Part shown: positions 13,834 through 26,014 of the stretch, piece by piece
Numbering within the stretch: the stretch's first letter is position 1
How the letters are laid out: the number at the start of each line of letters is the position of its first letter
Source of the DNA: Pomacea canaliculata
Taxonomy: Eukaryota; Mollusca; Gastropoda; Architaenioglossa; Ampullariidae
Assembly: GCF_003073045.1 (NCBI RefSeq)
Contig: NC_037601.1
Location: 8,419,807 to 8,483,806 of the forward strand
Reading direction: 5' to 3'
Length of the DNA stretch: 64,000 nucleotides
Notes under the pieces: generated by a model
Seen by the model: only the letters and a program-made list of their open reading frames with translations
Database searches by the model: none
What the model was told of the DNA's origin: nothing
Translations under genes and position numbers: made by a program

Positions 13834-15077
13834 GTTAAGGTTGTTTGTGATTTAAAACTTTGGATAAACCTTATCCACTCTTTCGACGCCCCGAATGATT
13901 TTTCGAAGAGTTTGTCGTGTACTGGTTTAGCCAATGAAATAATTCTCTAAAAGCCAGCGACCAATCAAAATATTTGTTACAAATATTTCGTCAAGGGGAA
14001 GCTAATCTTACCGCCTTATAATTAGATATCAAGAATTATCTCTCTTGTTTCAAGAGCTGTGTTTTCAAGCTGAGTTTCGAAGTTTCCCAAGCGTAAGAAT
14101 AGTTAAGTACGGAATATTTATGCTTAGTTATGCATGTAACCAAGAGCACTTTACATAGATCGAGGAAGTATTACATTGCACGATCCAGATAATGTGAACT
14201 TTGCAGCTGCAAAAGCAGATATCAACCCTACCTCACCAATACGCCTTTGATAAGTCTTTCGTCAATAATATTCTTTATCAACACCTTATCTCCCACTGTG
14301 CTATTTAGAGGACAGTCATATAAAGGCTTTTATAACCAAGTAACTACTTGATCCCGGCCGCTTTCAAAGGAGACTCTGAGCTGTCTGTCATAGTACTTCC
14401 GCGGAGTTTGCTGTTGCCATATAGCATGTGGGCAACAGGTTGTGTTTTGGCTTTAAAGGCAGGTTCTGATGTTCGCTACATGCATGTGACGGCAAGTTTA
14501 AACGTGTTGTACTTGTTTGGGGATACTTAGGGACTGATGAAATGTAAATAAACTATCCACATATCCGTTTTGCAAAATTTGCGAAAGGCACTATATAAAT
14601 CCTCATTATTATAATTAAAGGAGCTCTCTAAACAGTCACTTACTGTAGTCTAGCCATAGCTTTCTTTGAACTTTTTCCCCATGATTTTGTGTAAGTTAGG
14701 GAAGAGATTCTGCTGGTGTTGTGAACGCAATATTTTCTGTGAGATGCTGTCTTTGATAAACAAAGTTTTTTTCTGACTTGTGTTGGTGAGGGTCCTAAGG
14801 ACATTATAGGCCTTTTTGTTGTTACCACACCACATTAGGTTGTCCCAGTGAAGGAGACAATATAGGGCCACGTGATTACTATAACTAGCCCCCTCCCAAT
14901 TGCTTCACCATTTCTGTCATAGAAAACCAGCCTTTTATTCTATAGCAAAAGTGTTCTTTGTTTTAAGAAAAGTTTTTAAGTTTTACTTCAGTTAGTTAAG
15001 TTACATAGCAGAATGTGTTGCTAGTTTTTAAAAATATTTTTTCATGACATAAACAAATTTTATTAATTTAAAGGAAG
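13834..15077. promoter_or_regulatory. Head-to-head intergenic region (UBE2C / DUF4806 gene)
   Basis: About 1.2 kb separates the two divergent start codons, so both promoters must lie here unless 5' UTR introns extend the genes. No clear TATA box was seen for either gene. The stretch also holds a dispersed-element tail (14573-14612) and a LINE scrap (14640-14871), so the usable promoters are probably close to each gene. Confidence 0.4.
14640..14871 (-). mobile_element. LINE (non-LTR retrotransposon) fragment
   Basis: The minus strand reads NNKKAYNVLRTLTN followed by SQKKTLFIKDS. This resembles the linker between endonuclease and reverse transcriptase in mollusc LINEs (typically ...KKAYQTLKTLT... 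then ...IxDxxG...). Only this scrap remains. The match is short, so confidence is modest. Confidence 0.4.
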
Positions 15078-17915
15078 ATGTACCATATCCTTGAGGTTAT
15101 TGAAGATGGTAAAAAGAGAACAACAATTGTTCCCGATGAATGGCTAATAACAACGGGCAGCAACAAGTGCTTCTGGCCCAACTGCAATGCAGATTTATCC
15201 TGGGTAAAACACAGGAGGAAACCAGGTCCTAATTGGAGGGTGTTTAACTACAAAAGGATTGTTAAAAGTACATGTAAGTTCTTTTTTGTCGGTGTGTGTG
15301 TTTATTCTGTGTGTGTCTGTGTGAATGTGCTTGTGTGTGAGAGAGACAGACACATTTTTCAGCTCTATTCATGGAGTACAGTTTGAAGCCATTCATGGTT
15401 TCATCATTACTACTTGATTTTAATTCATTTTATGAATAATAAATGTGGTGATTGTTCTTTATGCATTATTTTCTGATATTTTGACAGCTTCATACGAGAA
15501 AAGCCTGGATTTGCTCATGAAGGCAGCTTACAGCAGTGAACTGAGAAGCAACTGCCTGGCTGATGCTGCCGCTGAGTGCAGTGCAAGACAGAAACAAAGA
15601 TCACGACCAAGAAAGATATGGTTAGTCTGGCTATCTATAATTACCCAGTGTCGCCTGGGGATACTTGTCCCTGAAAACTTTCAGCTTATTATCAATTTGC
15701 AACCTGCCACTTCATTTGAGTCAAGTTTATTGGGTAATTGATTTACTTGGCCTCACTGTAACAAATTAACACATACTCGTACATGAACCAGCCATTACCA
15801 GTGACCTTCCCATTATGCATTTATAGCATGCACACCATTTCTGTGATCAGAAGCAAAGATGCACAAAATTTATTTTCCATGTGTTTTAGGAGCCCTAGCT
15901 GTGTTAGTGCTGATGACCTGTCACACACCTTTGACTTAGATGTTGAAACATCTCCAGAAGTAATTCTTGGAACTCATTTGTCATCTGCTGCTTTAAACAG
16001 TAAGTTTCTAGCTACTAGCTTTAGAGAACTGGCTCACAGGATTCAAGTCTGTGAGGTATGTGTATTCTATGACAGTTAGTTTGCTTTCATTGTGTTTCTC
16101 TTCATAGATGTATAAATGTGGATGTTTAAATCCCATGGTCTTAGAAAATACTGTTTAGAATTGACTGAATTTTATTAGGTAGTTTGATGGCTGTACAAAT
16201 CTGTATTAAACATTTCTAATCACATTATTATCTATTCTTGCCAGTCTGTAAATGGTGTGCAAAACCAGTAAAAATAGTAACCTCCCACATGTAATAATAC
16301 ATTATTTTCATTAAAGATACATATATATGTTGTCTTTTTTTAATATCAACTTATTTTAAATGCTTTAGTAAGACCAAAGCTAAGTTCATCTTCCCCAGTG
16401 CACCATCATCTACCTCAGAGAATTCCAGCACCTAATTCTTCAAGAGCAAGATCAAGATCACCAGTCTGCAGGAGCTTGCCTTCAGCTAGCCATGCACCAC
16501 CAAGACCTTTAGTAGTTTGTCGGTCACGATCTCAGTCCCCCATTGACAGACAATGTTTACATGCTTTCACATCAGCACCACCATCAGTGCCAGCTTCCTG
16601 GTTATCAACACCATCAGCCACTGTGACTGACTGTAAGGTTCTACTAAATGTTATTTTGTCATTTTTCCCAGATCAATTACTTAAAACCTTGTAAAGAAGT
16701 TATTTGGTTTTCTTTGCTACTTAAGACAGGCAGCTTATCATGTAAGACTTTGTACCTACAATTTATATATTGTCTTAAATGTATCATCATTAAGGAATTT
16801 TTCTTGTTTTTCAGTGCCATCTGGATTATGTATAGAGCAAGTAGCTCCTTTCTTTGAAAGGATGTTCACAAAAATGGAAGAGTTCATGTCAGAGCTGAAG
16901 ATCCTACAGGAAAAGGTTGACCACCTCGAAGCCAGATTAGGGCAAGCCTATATTGGTTCCAAACCTCTAGTTCCAGCCCTGCCTGAGGGCTTCATTCTTC
17001 CACTGCAAGAAGTTGTGCAGCTAGAGCAGATGAACAGTGACCTGGCTGATACTGAGATCAAGCATAGGATGGTTAGTAAATCATTCTTAAATTGGAAAGA
17101 TGTGCTTGATCCCCAACAGTGAAGTTGGATGCTGAATTTTATAAAAATGCGATGACAGCTTTTGAATATTTCCTTGTGCTGTTAATCCTTGTCATGCAAT
17201 AGTCTTTGTTCTTCTCTATTACTCTTTTTGAGTTTCTGAAGGTTCACAGAAGCACAATATTTGTATGAGAGCCGTTCATATTAAAGACTGTGTTGCTGAT
17301 TGAAACATTGCTGGTTTCAGGTTTTGTACCTATTCAACTTTGGAGGCCGCTCGCCGAAGGATGCACTATACAGGATGCTCAAAGAACTGCTGGAACCACA
17401 GTTGTCAATACTGTACAGCATGGAGGGCAAAAAGGGAAAACTGAAGTTCAACAGTCTGAAGAATTTCAAAATGACAGTTTATGGTAAATATCACATCACT
17501 TAATACTATGTAGAAATTTGGGAGGTTTCCCCTGTCTTTAAGGAGATTGTTCAGACTGTTGGCAAATTTGTCGAGAGCACTTAATTAGAAAGGCAATAAC
17601 CAAATGATCAGAACCAAAATAACCATTACAGAAACATACTCGTAATTTTTTTTAAGTATTACAGACTTGATACAACTGGATACAAAGGTGATAAATTTGA
17701 GATCATTTGATAGTTAACACTAAAATCCTTTAATCTTATTTCGATTAACTCTTTTCTTTCCAGAAGCAATAATGCTGAAATTCAAAGAAGCGACTGTGGC
17801 TGCACTTGATAAATACACTGGAGAATGGCTTTCCATGTCATGTGACCGTGGTGGGGGCCGAAAAAAGAGAGAAGAAGAGAAGAAAAAGCTACAGCAGCAG
17901 GAACAATGTTGCTGA
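15078..17915 (+). CDS. DUF4806 domain-containing protein, seven exons
   Basis: Exons 15078-15273, 15488-15620, 15890-15999, 16369-16632, 16815-17071, 17321-17483 and 17764-17915 join in phase to 424 residues, all GT-AG. The N-terminal part (MYHILEVIEDG..., IVPDEWL, KCFWP) is the short Trp/Cys-containing module that commonly precedes DUF4806. The middle is a Ser/Pro/Arg-rich linker with RSRSPV and SRSQSP motifs. A coiled coil follows (residues about 240-275). The C-terminal DUF4806 region starts near LPLQEVVQLEQMNSDLAD and continues LFNFGGRSPKDALYRMLKELL and KLKFNSLKNFK. The end is a basic, Glu/Lys/Gln-rich tail. The domain's function is unknown; many animal copies look like expanded, possibly transposon-associated, nuclear proteins. 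AATAAA at 18129-18134 fits as poly(A) signal. Confidence 0.88.
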
Positions 17916-18128
17916 TGTGTTGCTGCTGGATGGTGGGGAAGGCTTTGATACTGAAGTGAAATCAATAGCATCATTCTCATTTTCTGTTGTGATGGTGGAG
18001 ATGTAGGAGAGCAAGAAACATGTGGGAGATGGTTAAGATAAGAGTGAAAGAAGTGTGCAAGTATTGTATTTTGTGTGTGAAGAATGAGCAATTACATTTA
18101 TGACAATGATGACAGATCATTGAACTGC

Positions 18129-18134
18129 AATAAA
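18129..18134 (+). terminator. Poly(A) signal of DUF4806 gene
   Basis: AATAAA lies 214 bases after the stop codon of the DUF4806 gene. Confidence 0.6.
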
Positions 18135-19199
18135 AGTTTTTACACAATATGCTACAGCTGTTTGACACAACTAAATGCATGAAGTCTATCTACCTGTCTG
18201 AAAAGAGCAAAAAAATTATTACATGCTCTATTTGCCTAGGATTTCCTATCAGATTCATATTCTTTGTGAACGTTATTAAATGCTTGAGACAAGATTAAAA
18301 TGCAAATGATGCCCTAGCTTGGGCATGGGCAAGCCTTTCATTAGGGCTAGTGGGAAAAAATGGATATAGCCAATCTTCAGTCAACCTTTCAGCATCTTCA
18401 CACCCAGTAATGGGAGAAAATGGGATACCAGTATAATAGCCTCACTGTGTGTTTGGTTGAGAACTATACTATGACCATGGAGCATGACAGCTTAGGACGA
18501 AGGACAGAAATGTATTGCTTATTCCACTGATGTGCTGGTTGACAAATTTTTGTTATTCTTTAGAGGAAATGAGGGCTTCCCCTGCTCTTATTAAGCTTAC
18601 CAGCTCTAGGGACCATCAAGCTTGTAAGCCTGGACATTCATCTTCTTTCATTTTAATTATAGACTTGTGTCTGGTAGTCTGAAGCTTGAAATGAAATATC
18701 TGATGGATGGGGAAGGTTTACCTGGGAGTGATGTGTTCTTTTGCTGGTCACTCCTCAATTCTTCATCTTCTGCACTTTGTGTTTGTCAAGGTGTCATCAG
18801 TATGCTGGTGCTTATAATTCTTGTATGGTAGACTGTTCATAATTTTTTTTATGAGCAGTGCATTGAGCTTGTACCCACATGCGGAAATGGGCTGTAGAAA
18901 TTAATAATAATCATAAATGTGTGATTTATGTAGTGGATAATCACACTCACGAAAGAGCATGCTATCAGCACTTAAGACAAGTAGGAGAGGGACAGAATAT
19001 GAAGGACAGAAGGAGAAACAACTACGCAGACGAATAGTTAAAGAAGACACAAAGAGGAACCGGGAAGCAAACAATGATGGATGGATAGTGTCATAAATCT
19101 GCTGAGGAAGATGAGCAGGCAGACTAGTCAGTTGAATGTTTCTCGCAATTATTGACAGCTATGTTAATTGGTGTCAGGCACAATTAACCCTCCCAGACT

Positions 19200-19325
19200 C
19201 CGAGACAGCAACTAACGACAAAGCAGCCAGCAGGTACCACATGCAGCAAAAGAGCAGCGAGCCCGAAATGAGATGTGAACCCAGACTGAACTGGTGACGG
19301 GCGCTAAACGTTGCGCCGAAGGATG
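19200..19325 (-). mobile_element. tRNA-derived SINE
   Basis: Read on the minus strand, an A-box-like GGCGCAACGTTTAG (19304-19319) is followed about 20 bases on by a B-box-like GGGTTCACATCT (about 19271-19282). The order and spacing match an RNA polymerase III promoter of a tRNA-derived SINE. The 3' end is not defined. Confidence 0.5.
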
Positions 19326-21167
19326 GAAGGTGTGACAGAGGGGCGGCCTGGTGAGGTCATGGTGTAACCTAGGGACGTCGACGCAAAACCTGCTTAACAG
19401 CTGCGGCCACGGGACTTAATTCCTTCTTTCGTGTTTTTTTTTTTTTTATTTCATACTTTTCTTCCTTCCTTTGCTATAAATGATGAAATGTTGAATGTGG
19501 GAGGCTCATGTAAAATTAAAATTAGACAGCCACACCCGATCACGTTAACGAGGAATCGGGAAAACTTCCTTCCCATCCACCCTAATTAACTCTGTGATTC
19601 TTGCAGTTCACCCCGTGAATGTCTTGCATGAAACACAAAAATTAACCCCCTTCCCCTCGGATGAGTCGTATTTCTGACAAGGAAACGTAGGAGCACTGTA
19701 ACAATGATAAAAGTATTTTTATTGTTCATGTCTATTCTGTGACAAGTTCAGCGCGCTTTGAAATAAAGAATGTGTTTAACATCATTTGTATAAGGACTGG
19801 GAGGTATGAAAAAAGTAAAGCCATCAGCTACTTTAAGTTGCACATACAGTTGACAGACTTAAAAGCATCAAGGTCGGCACTGGTGAGAATAAGAACGAGA
19901 CATGGACAGCATATGAGGGACAGAAAAACAAACGGATAACGCTGATCTTACGTACTTCATAATATGCAGATTGACAGACAGCTGTCTTGTCTATCATAGT
20001 AGACAGACTGACAGACAGCTGTGACTTGTTAAGCAAGAGTGATGTCTGCATTGACAATGAATCCCAGATTCCTGACGGATAACAATGAAGGTGATTTGGT
20101 TTCGCCCACCTTGATGTGATTTGGTGGACAAACGAGTGAAGACTGATTTTTCTTCTTTTAATGACTTGTTCAGACCACGCTGTTAATAAAGAATAAACTT
20201 GGTGACATCTGTACTGCCGCTGATTGGCTGCTGGAGTCGGCGAAAATATACTTAAACACGACAACGAGGCGCTGGTGTCGTCAGAGGCACAACCTTCCCA
20301 CCCAGGTACACCCAGGTACACCCAGGTAGGTGATTCTTGTTGTGATTGTAAAGAGAGGGCGACTGGACACTGCCTCCAGGTGATGTACTCATGTCAGTAA
20401 AATGTTTGAAGAATTTTTACAAAGAGATGCTCCTCGAAGTCGAAGCCTATAATCATTCATCTGTCTTCTTGCATGAGAGATGCGAGGACTAACATCGCCA
20501 CGTATGTCGACAATTCATAGTATTACAGTTTAAATTACACACCTTCTTTCCTTTCTGTTCTCCATCCTTCCTCTGCTTCGTGAGTTGCCTCCCTGTACCC
20601 TGTTCCAAGCTCTACATTTTCCATGACAGCATCCAATAATGACGAAGACCTTTAACACTGACGGCGGTGAGCCCGAATACATTTTTTAAACAGTTTATGT
20701 AATTATTACTATATTTTTCTGATAGTATAATATAATCCAAGCTAAACTGCTGTAAACAATGTATTTTTCAGGTGGCAAATATTGGGTACTCCCTGAGAAC
20801 GGCAAGTTGTTTTGAATCAATAATAAGAAAAGAATACATAGATAATTGTTTGGTTTTCATCTTAATTTACATATTAATGATCATATAAATTTTCAGAAAG
20901 ATCAAATATCTTACAAGTCATAATATCTTTTAATTTTTTAGTTTTCCTGTAATTTTATGCTCCAATTTGAGAATGAATGAAATTCTGATTTTGAAAGGTC
21001 GGTACACGAACAGTCAAGTGCTACACACCTTACATCACTGTCTGGCACCCTTGTCTACACAATAAACTGCTTTGTTGTCTTTGTAAGACTTTCTGGTACT
21101 TAAAACATTTAGTACTTCACTTGATGCTTGGGATGGATTTGAAGCACATCGCCTTGCCGTGAAGCCT

Positions 21168-21255
21168 GTCACAGATGTAGTCGCAGTGGAAGGACTAAGC
21201 GCACGCGCAAGGACGAAAGAGCGTGAACGACGAAAGTTTTCAGAATGCGTGTATC
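21168..21255 (+). repeat. 88-bp direct repeat, copy 1
   Basis: The block begins gtcacagatgtagtcgc, contains gcacgcgcaaggacg and ends gcgtgtatc. It is nearly identical to 22218-22305, with about three differences. The block is GC-rich in AT-rich surroundings. The flanks of the two copies are unlike each other, so this is a dispersed unit rather than one large duplication. Confidence 0.85.
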
Positions 21256-21779
21256 TTTTTCAAAGAGTTTGAGGTTCACTAGACCTTCAAAGAACTCAAG
21301 ACAGAGCCGGGAAAGGCCAAGAAAAGACGAGCATTTTTAGAGGACTATCATGGGCAAATTTAAAAGAATTAGAATATCTGCTGCTAAGTTTTGATCCGGA
21401 GGGCAAGAACAAAAACACGAAAACTGTGAGAGTTTTCACGAAAAAACGTAAATGACACCATCTGATATTGTGGAAAACTTACATACACGTTGAACACCTA
21501 CTGCCATAAACTGAACACAACAGCTGCTTCTACATAGAAACAGTACGACCTCAAGCCACAGAGGAGAGAAGTTGACAGTGACAGTGGGTTTAATATCTTA
21601 TCACGTTACCATACAATTTGTAGTAAAGATAATATGTCAAACAAGACCTCTGGTCCAGTTTTATACTCATTTTAAAAGAACTGTACAGCTAATCATTGCA
21701 AGACTCTGTAAGGTATGAACACAAGCGTTCTATGACTAAAATTTCAAAAAAGGACGTGTCGTGAAGAAAAAGGATATCG

Positions 21780-21825
21780 TTGTTAAGATAAGACTTTATT
21801 TGTCCCAGAGGGCAATTCTGGTGCT
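21780..21825 (-). repeat. LINE/SINE 3'-end-like sequence
   Basis: The minus strand reads ATTGCCCTCTGGGACAAAT then AAAGT, a kind of ending common at the 3' ends of animal LINEs and their SINE partners. Only the tail is visible. Confidence 0.35.
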
Positions 21826-22217
21826 CAATTAAAATTAAAATTCATACACAACTGCATGCACAAAACTATTCATGTCTCATTCATAACCCATTCAAAAGTC
21901 GCACGGCAGAAACAATAAAAGACAGCCGCAGTCTGTTTGTCCTGCATGCAGGAGTCGGACATTTTATGTCGACAGAGCATGCCTGTCATCACGAAGGATG
22001 ACAGACACCTTCAGAAGAACCCGCCTATTATACAGAGCCTGAAGAGAACTCTTAGCTGACCCAATGTAAACTAAAATTAAAATGTTTAATGTAAAGTCAG
22101 AAAAAGAGAGTGACTACGACCATTAACATTGGGATGCAGTATAGTGTTTGTCATGTAACCTAGCTTTATGAAAAAGGATTTAGGTAAAAAAAAATTTTAA
22201 TGGAAGTGGGGAGAGAT

Positions 22218-22305
22218 GTCACAGATGTAGTCGCAGTGGGAGGACTAAGCGCACGCGCAAGGACGAAAGAGCGTGAATGACGAAAGTTTTCGGAATGCGT
22301 GTATC
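22218..22305 (+). repeat. 88-bp direct repeat, copy 2
   Basis: Same unit and orientation as 21168-21255, with its start 1050 bases downstream of that copy's start. Confidence 0.85.
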
Positions 22306-22984
22306 GATGATGTAAAAAAGTCGTGACGAAGCCTGACACCTGCCCCCTACCCCGGCATCCACCATCCACACAAACCTTTACAATGACGTCACACTGATTG
22401 TATTGAAGCCACGGGAAAGTTTTAGTATCCATGGATTCAACTTGTTGACATCTTTGACACAAATATATTCAGGTTTTTCTACAGTTTGACATCCTAATAA
22501 GTTGTTTGATCTTTTGATGAAAGCACTTCATGAAATGTCAGATTTAATGAAACAACAAGAGTGTAGTCAGAAAACTTCCAAAACATATCACAGCTTACAA
22601 AGTTTGCATAACTGTCACCAATGGCTGTTGATAATAGGGCAGAATGTCCACATCATCCCAGGACAGAAAGCATGACTCTACTTCAGGACAGGAAACTAAT
22701 ATTTTACATCTTTAAAAAACTAAACAACTGTAGAATTTGTTGAAAACTTGCCCATTGTAGTAGCATTAAATATATGCTTAAGATGAGCGGTGTAGATGAA
22801 AGAAAGGTGATGCATCCTCAACTGTCTTGTATCGGTGTATCTTCTGACAGCAAGACTTGCCTCCTTCAACTGTCGTTACCATGTATTGTTTCATGGTAGA
22901 TCTCAGCATGTGGATGTTATCCCCTGAAGCCCAACAGTTTTCTAGTTTAAAGAATTCTACATCTTCTTATACTAATATTAATCC

Positions 22985-23103
22985 AGTGTCAGTCAGTCGT
23001 TCCTTGACTGGTGCCTGTCGTTGGGGGATACATAGACAAGGACCCAACAATCCACCTGTTGTGGGCAATAATGAACAGGATGACCAGTCCAGTCTTTGAC
23101 TTT
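22985..23103 (-). mobile_element. LINE 3'-terminal coding fragment
   Basis: The minus strand starts VKDWTGLV, close to the conserved VKEWTGL near the C-terminus of a common mollusc LINE reverse transcriptase. The same plus-strand string 'gaccagtccagtctttgac' recurs at about 43190 in a larger LINE fragment. Only the last part of the element is present. Confidence 0.5.
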
Positions 23104-23521
23104 TGAAAGCCTTGACGAAATTTCATATTAAAAATGTTTTTCTATCACACGTGGAAATTAAACGACAAAGTGGAAGAGTGTTTGACTACCAACATAATCT
23201 ATTTCTATTGCCGGAGGCCGAAGTCCGCTTGAACTCTAAACTGCTTTTTGCTGTTGATTTCTCAGCAAATCGTAAACAAACCTCACTATATTCGACAGAA
23301 AAAACATTATCTGTTATTAATATGCAAGTGCTTGGAAAGCAGTAATAGAAATTATAGTGTGATAGGAAGTGCGAGAGTTTTAACAAAGTCACGTGAGTCA
23401 CAGCAGCTTGGTCAGTATGGGGAACCTGTATTTATCTACATTAATATAAATATATTTACCTGTATTCTCGTGTTTGATTTCAGCTTTATTTCCAAGCTAC
23501 CCGTGTGAACTTCTGTAAGCA

Positions 23522-26014
23522 ATGGGTAGATCCCTCTGTCTGCTTGTTCTCATGGGGTGCGCTCTGCACCTGGTCGAGAGCAGGTCACGTGACGGTCGAC
23601 AAGTCGCCGACGATTCAACAAACCTGCTTCCATGTAAAGGAGCTCTCGTGCAGTTCGTCGGACGAACACTTATCGACGATGTGAAGAACCTGTCGTTGAA
23701 GATCGAGAACGACGAAGCTGGGTCTTACTTGTGCATCGTGAAGATTAAGAGGTATTCCTTGGAGTTGCACTGTGTCCTGTCAGTTAGTCTTTCAGTCACG
23801 TGCTTTACTGTCAACATCGGCGTTCTGGACAGATGATGACCCAACCTCCACTCTTGACAGTTGTGAATGCTTCTACAGTTTCTAAAGTGAACTTTCACTT
23901 TTTACTTTTTTTTTTTTGGGCTATTTACTTTGAAAATGTGATAAGGAAACGCACATACATAATGTTACTGGTGACGATGACGATGACGATGACGATGACG
24001 ACTATGACCTTAAACTGGTGTACTTGTTGTGAATATGCTGCTTTTCCATTCGATCAGTCATCTGGAAGAATCCTCTCAAAGCACGAGGGATGCGCAAGTC
24101 AGACCAACTGTTAGCTGCCCGAAGACGAATTCAACGATTTGCTTAGACAGTGTCGTGACTCAGCAGCCAGGGATCAAGGCCACGTGACACGTGACATCCA
24201 AAAGAAGAATATTATGTATCCAGGTATTCAGAACCTCTGGTGTTGGGCTACCTTGTATCTTTTGCTTGGTATCTGTAATTGTATGCGAAGACAAATATAG
24301 CGATGATGTCATGCCAGCGAGGTCAAGGGTTGCGTGAGGGAATTCTCCGCAATAACTAATGGTGCTGTCGTGAATAGATAAAGATCATCTGCATCTTTTG
24401 CAGCAGAAAGGGACTACAGCAAGAGTACAATGAAACGCAAAGAATAGAATGTGTTCACACAAAAATTTATTACAAATCAAATTTAAAAATGACAAATCTC
24501 GTTTCTCGTGACAAATAGAAAGCAGACCATTCACATATACATGGAGGATAGTTTTTGGCCCTTAGGTGGTCCTGGCGACCAGTGTGGGCTTTGATTTGTA
24601 CAAATTGTAATGTATTACTAGTTTAATTTTAGTTTCTTTGTGATAAAAGTAGGCAATATTGATCTGTATTGTAATTTAAAGGATTTGCTTGTTTTTTGTT
24701 TGATGTGAAGTTAAGAATTGCTCAGACCTCCTAGGATTGGTACCCAATATACATCTGTCCGATTATAAGGACTTACGTAGAAATAAGCGGATGCTGATAT
24801 AGTAGTACTGTACAACTTATACTTGCGATGAAAGTTGAGCACAACTAAGATCAGGTATGACAGAAAGACAACTGTGACAACAGCGATGGTGAGACTAACG
24901 AGTATACGGGACAGGAAGTGGAAGCTGCTTGTCCATCATTGTCCCTCACCTGCTGTCAAACGTGGACCTTGCACGACAAGAGAGGGAGACCGATTAAAGT
25001 CTTATAATCCACATACTAAATGAGACTGCTCCCAGTCTCGTACAGGGAACACAAAAGAAACGATTTCATACTCAGCGCTGAGGCCATGTTGGTGGGTCCC
25101 CAGGTTCTACCCCTCTACTCTCTACCCTCTTAGAGTCTAGACTCTACCCTCTACCCTCTACCCCCTCCCCCGATAGCATGTTCCCGCTGGTTGGCTCCTT
25201 TAGTGTGTAGGCTTGCTCATTGTCTGGCTGTAAGGGATGATGATGGATGATGATTGATGATGATGATGGATGATTAATGATTAATGATTGATGATGGATT
25301 GAGAGTACATACACATGCATACAAATGGCTAATGTTCTTAGTATCATAAGTCTTATAAATCAACTGGTTTGCGCTAGTACAACTCGTCAACACACAAATA
25401 GCTGATGCTGGTCTCGTAGTAGTAAAGTTCATGCAAGTACAAGTCAAATGATGTCACACAGGCACACTCTGGTGTGGTGATGGGGACAATGCCAATGGAG
25501 ACACCACAAAGCTGGGGGAGTATCGTCAGACTGACTCCTGTTGCCGGGCACATGACCTGTGCACACCATACATTGCGAAATTCACAAATGATCCCGAGAC
25601 TGGTCTTTATAACCCGGGTCTCTACACCAGGTCAGCGGCAGAACGATTTAACGATAATGAAAAAATTGGCACAGTTTGACTGATTAGCATTCATTATAAT
25701 TTTATGCAGTTTAGAGTGAAAACCTACGTTAGTACATTATTATATTTTTATTTTTATTTTTCTAGCTCGCATCCTATACGAGTAATCAGTTACTACTACT
25801 GTTATTATTATTTCAGTTGTATGACTTTATCACACTCAAGAAGTAGTTTGGAAGTATTACAACTGTTCACTTCATGTGACATGTCATCTGTCTCAGGCTT
25901 CACTGTCGTTGTGACAACGAGTTTAGGGATTGTTTGAGACGATCAAGGGACCACCTCGCTGACACCATTGGAAACTTGTACTTCAATGTTTTTACTTCCA
26001 TTTGTTTCGACCAG
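23522..26014 (+). CDS. Group III (bee-venom type) secreted phospholipase A2
   Basis: The protein would hydrolyse the sn-2 ester of phospholipids outside the cell with Ca2+. Exon 1 starts MGRSLCLLVLMGC, a signal peptide ending near VES; it runs to 23737 (in-phase donor GTGAAG) or 23751. Exon 2 is 24115-24223: LPEDEFNDLLRQC ... RDIQKKNIMYPG. Exon 3 is 25462-25630: TLWCGDGDNA (Ca2+ loop), then LGEYRQTDSCCRAHDLC, which carries the active-site His-Asp pair. Exon 4 is 25897-26014: LHCRCDNEFRDCLRRS, then NLYFNVFTSICF. Exons 2-3-4 join in phase with GT-AG sites, and the order matches family members. The last exon was not located; unspliced reading past 26014 would end at 26110. The exon 1-2 join is the weakest; exon 1 could belong elsewhere. 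A digestive-gland or immune role is typical of such mollusc enzymes. Confidence 0.85.
23974..24003 (+). repeat. GACGAT microsatellite
   Basis: Short run of GACGAT units inside the first PLA2 intron. Confidence 0.8.
25110..25170 (+). repeat. CTCTACC short tandem repeat
   Basis: Imperfect repeats of ctctaccct/ctac in the third PLA2 intron, followed by a GATGAT-rich stretch at 25235-25290. Confidence 0.8.

Larger units (their letters stand above)
18140..23521. other. Gene-poor repeat-rich spacer
   Basis: No convincing coding exon was seen in 5.4 kb. The open frame on the minus strand at 19833-20321 shows no domain or splice logic. A possible promoter occurs near 20215-20330: an ATTGG (inverted CCAAT), AATATACTT, and a tandem 'cccaggtaca' repeat ending in a donor-like 'caggtaggtg'. 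It could be a distant first exon of the phospholipase gene, but that is a guess. Dispersed repeats are listed separately. Confidence 0.45.

Noticed and set aside
19833-20321. 162-codon minus-strand ORF
   Set aside because: No signal peptide or domain, odd composition, and the area is repeat-derived.
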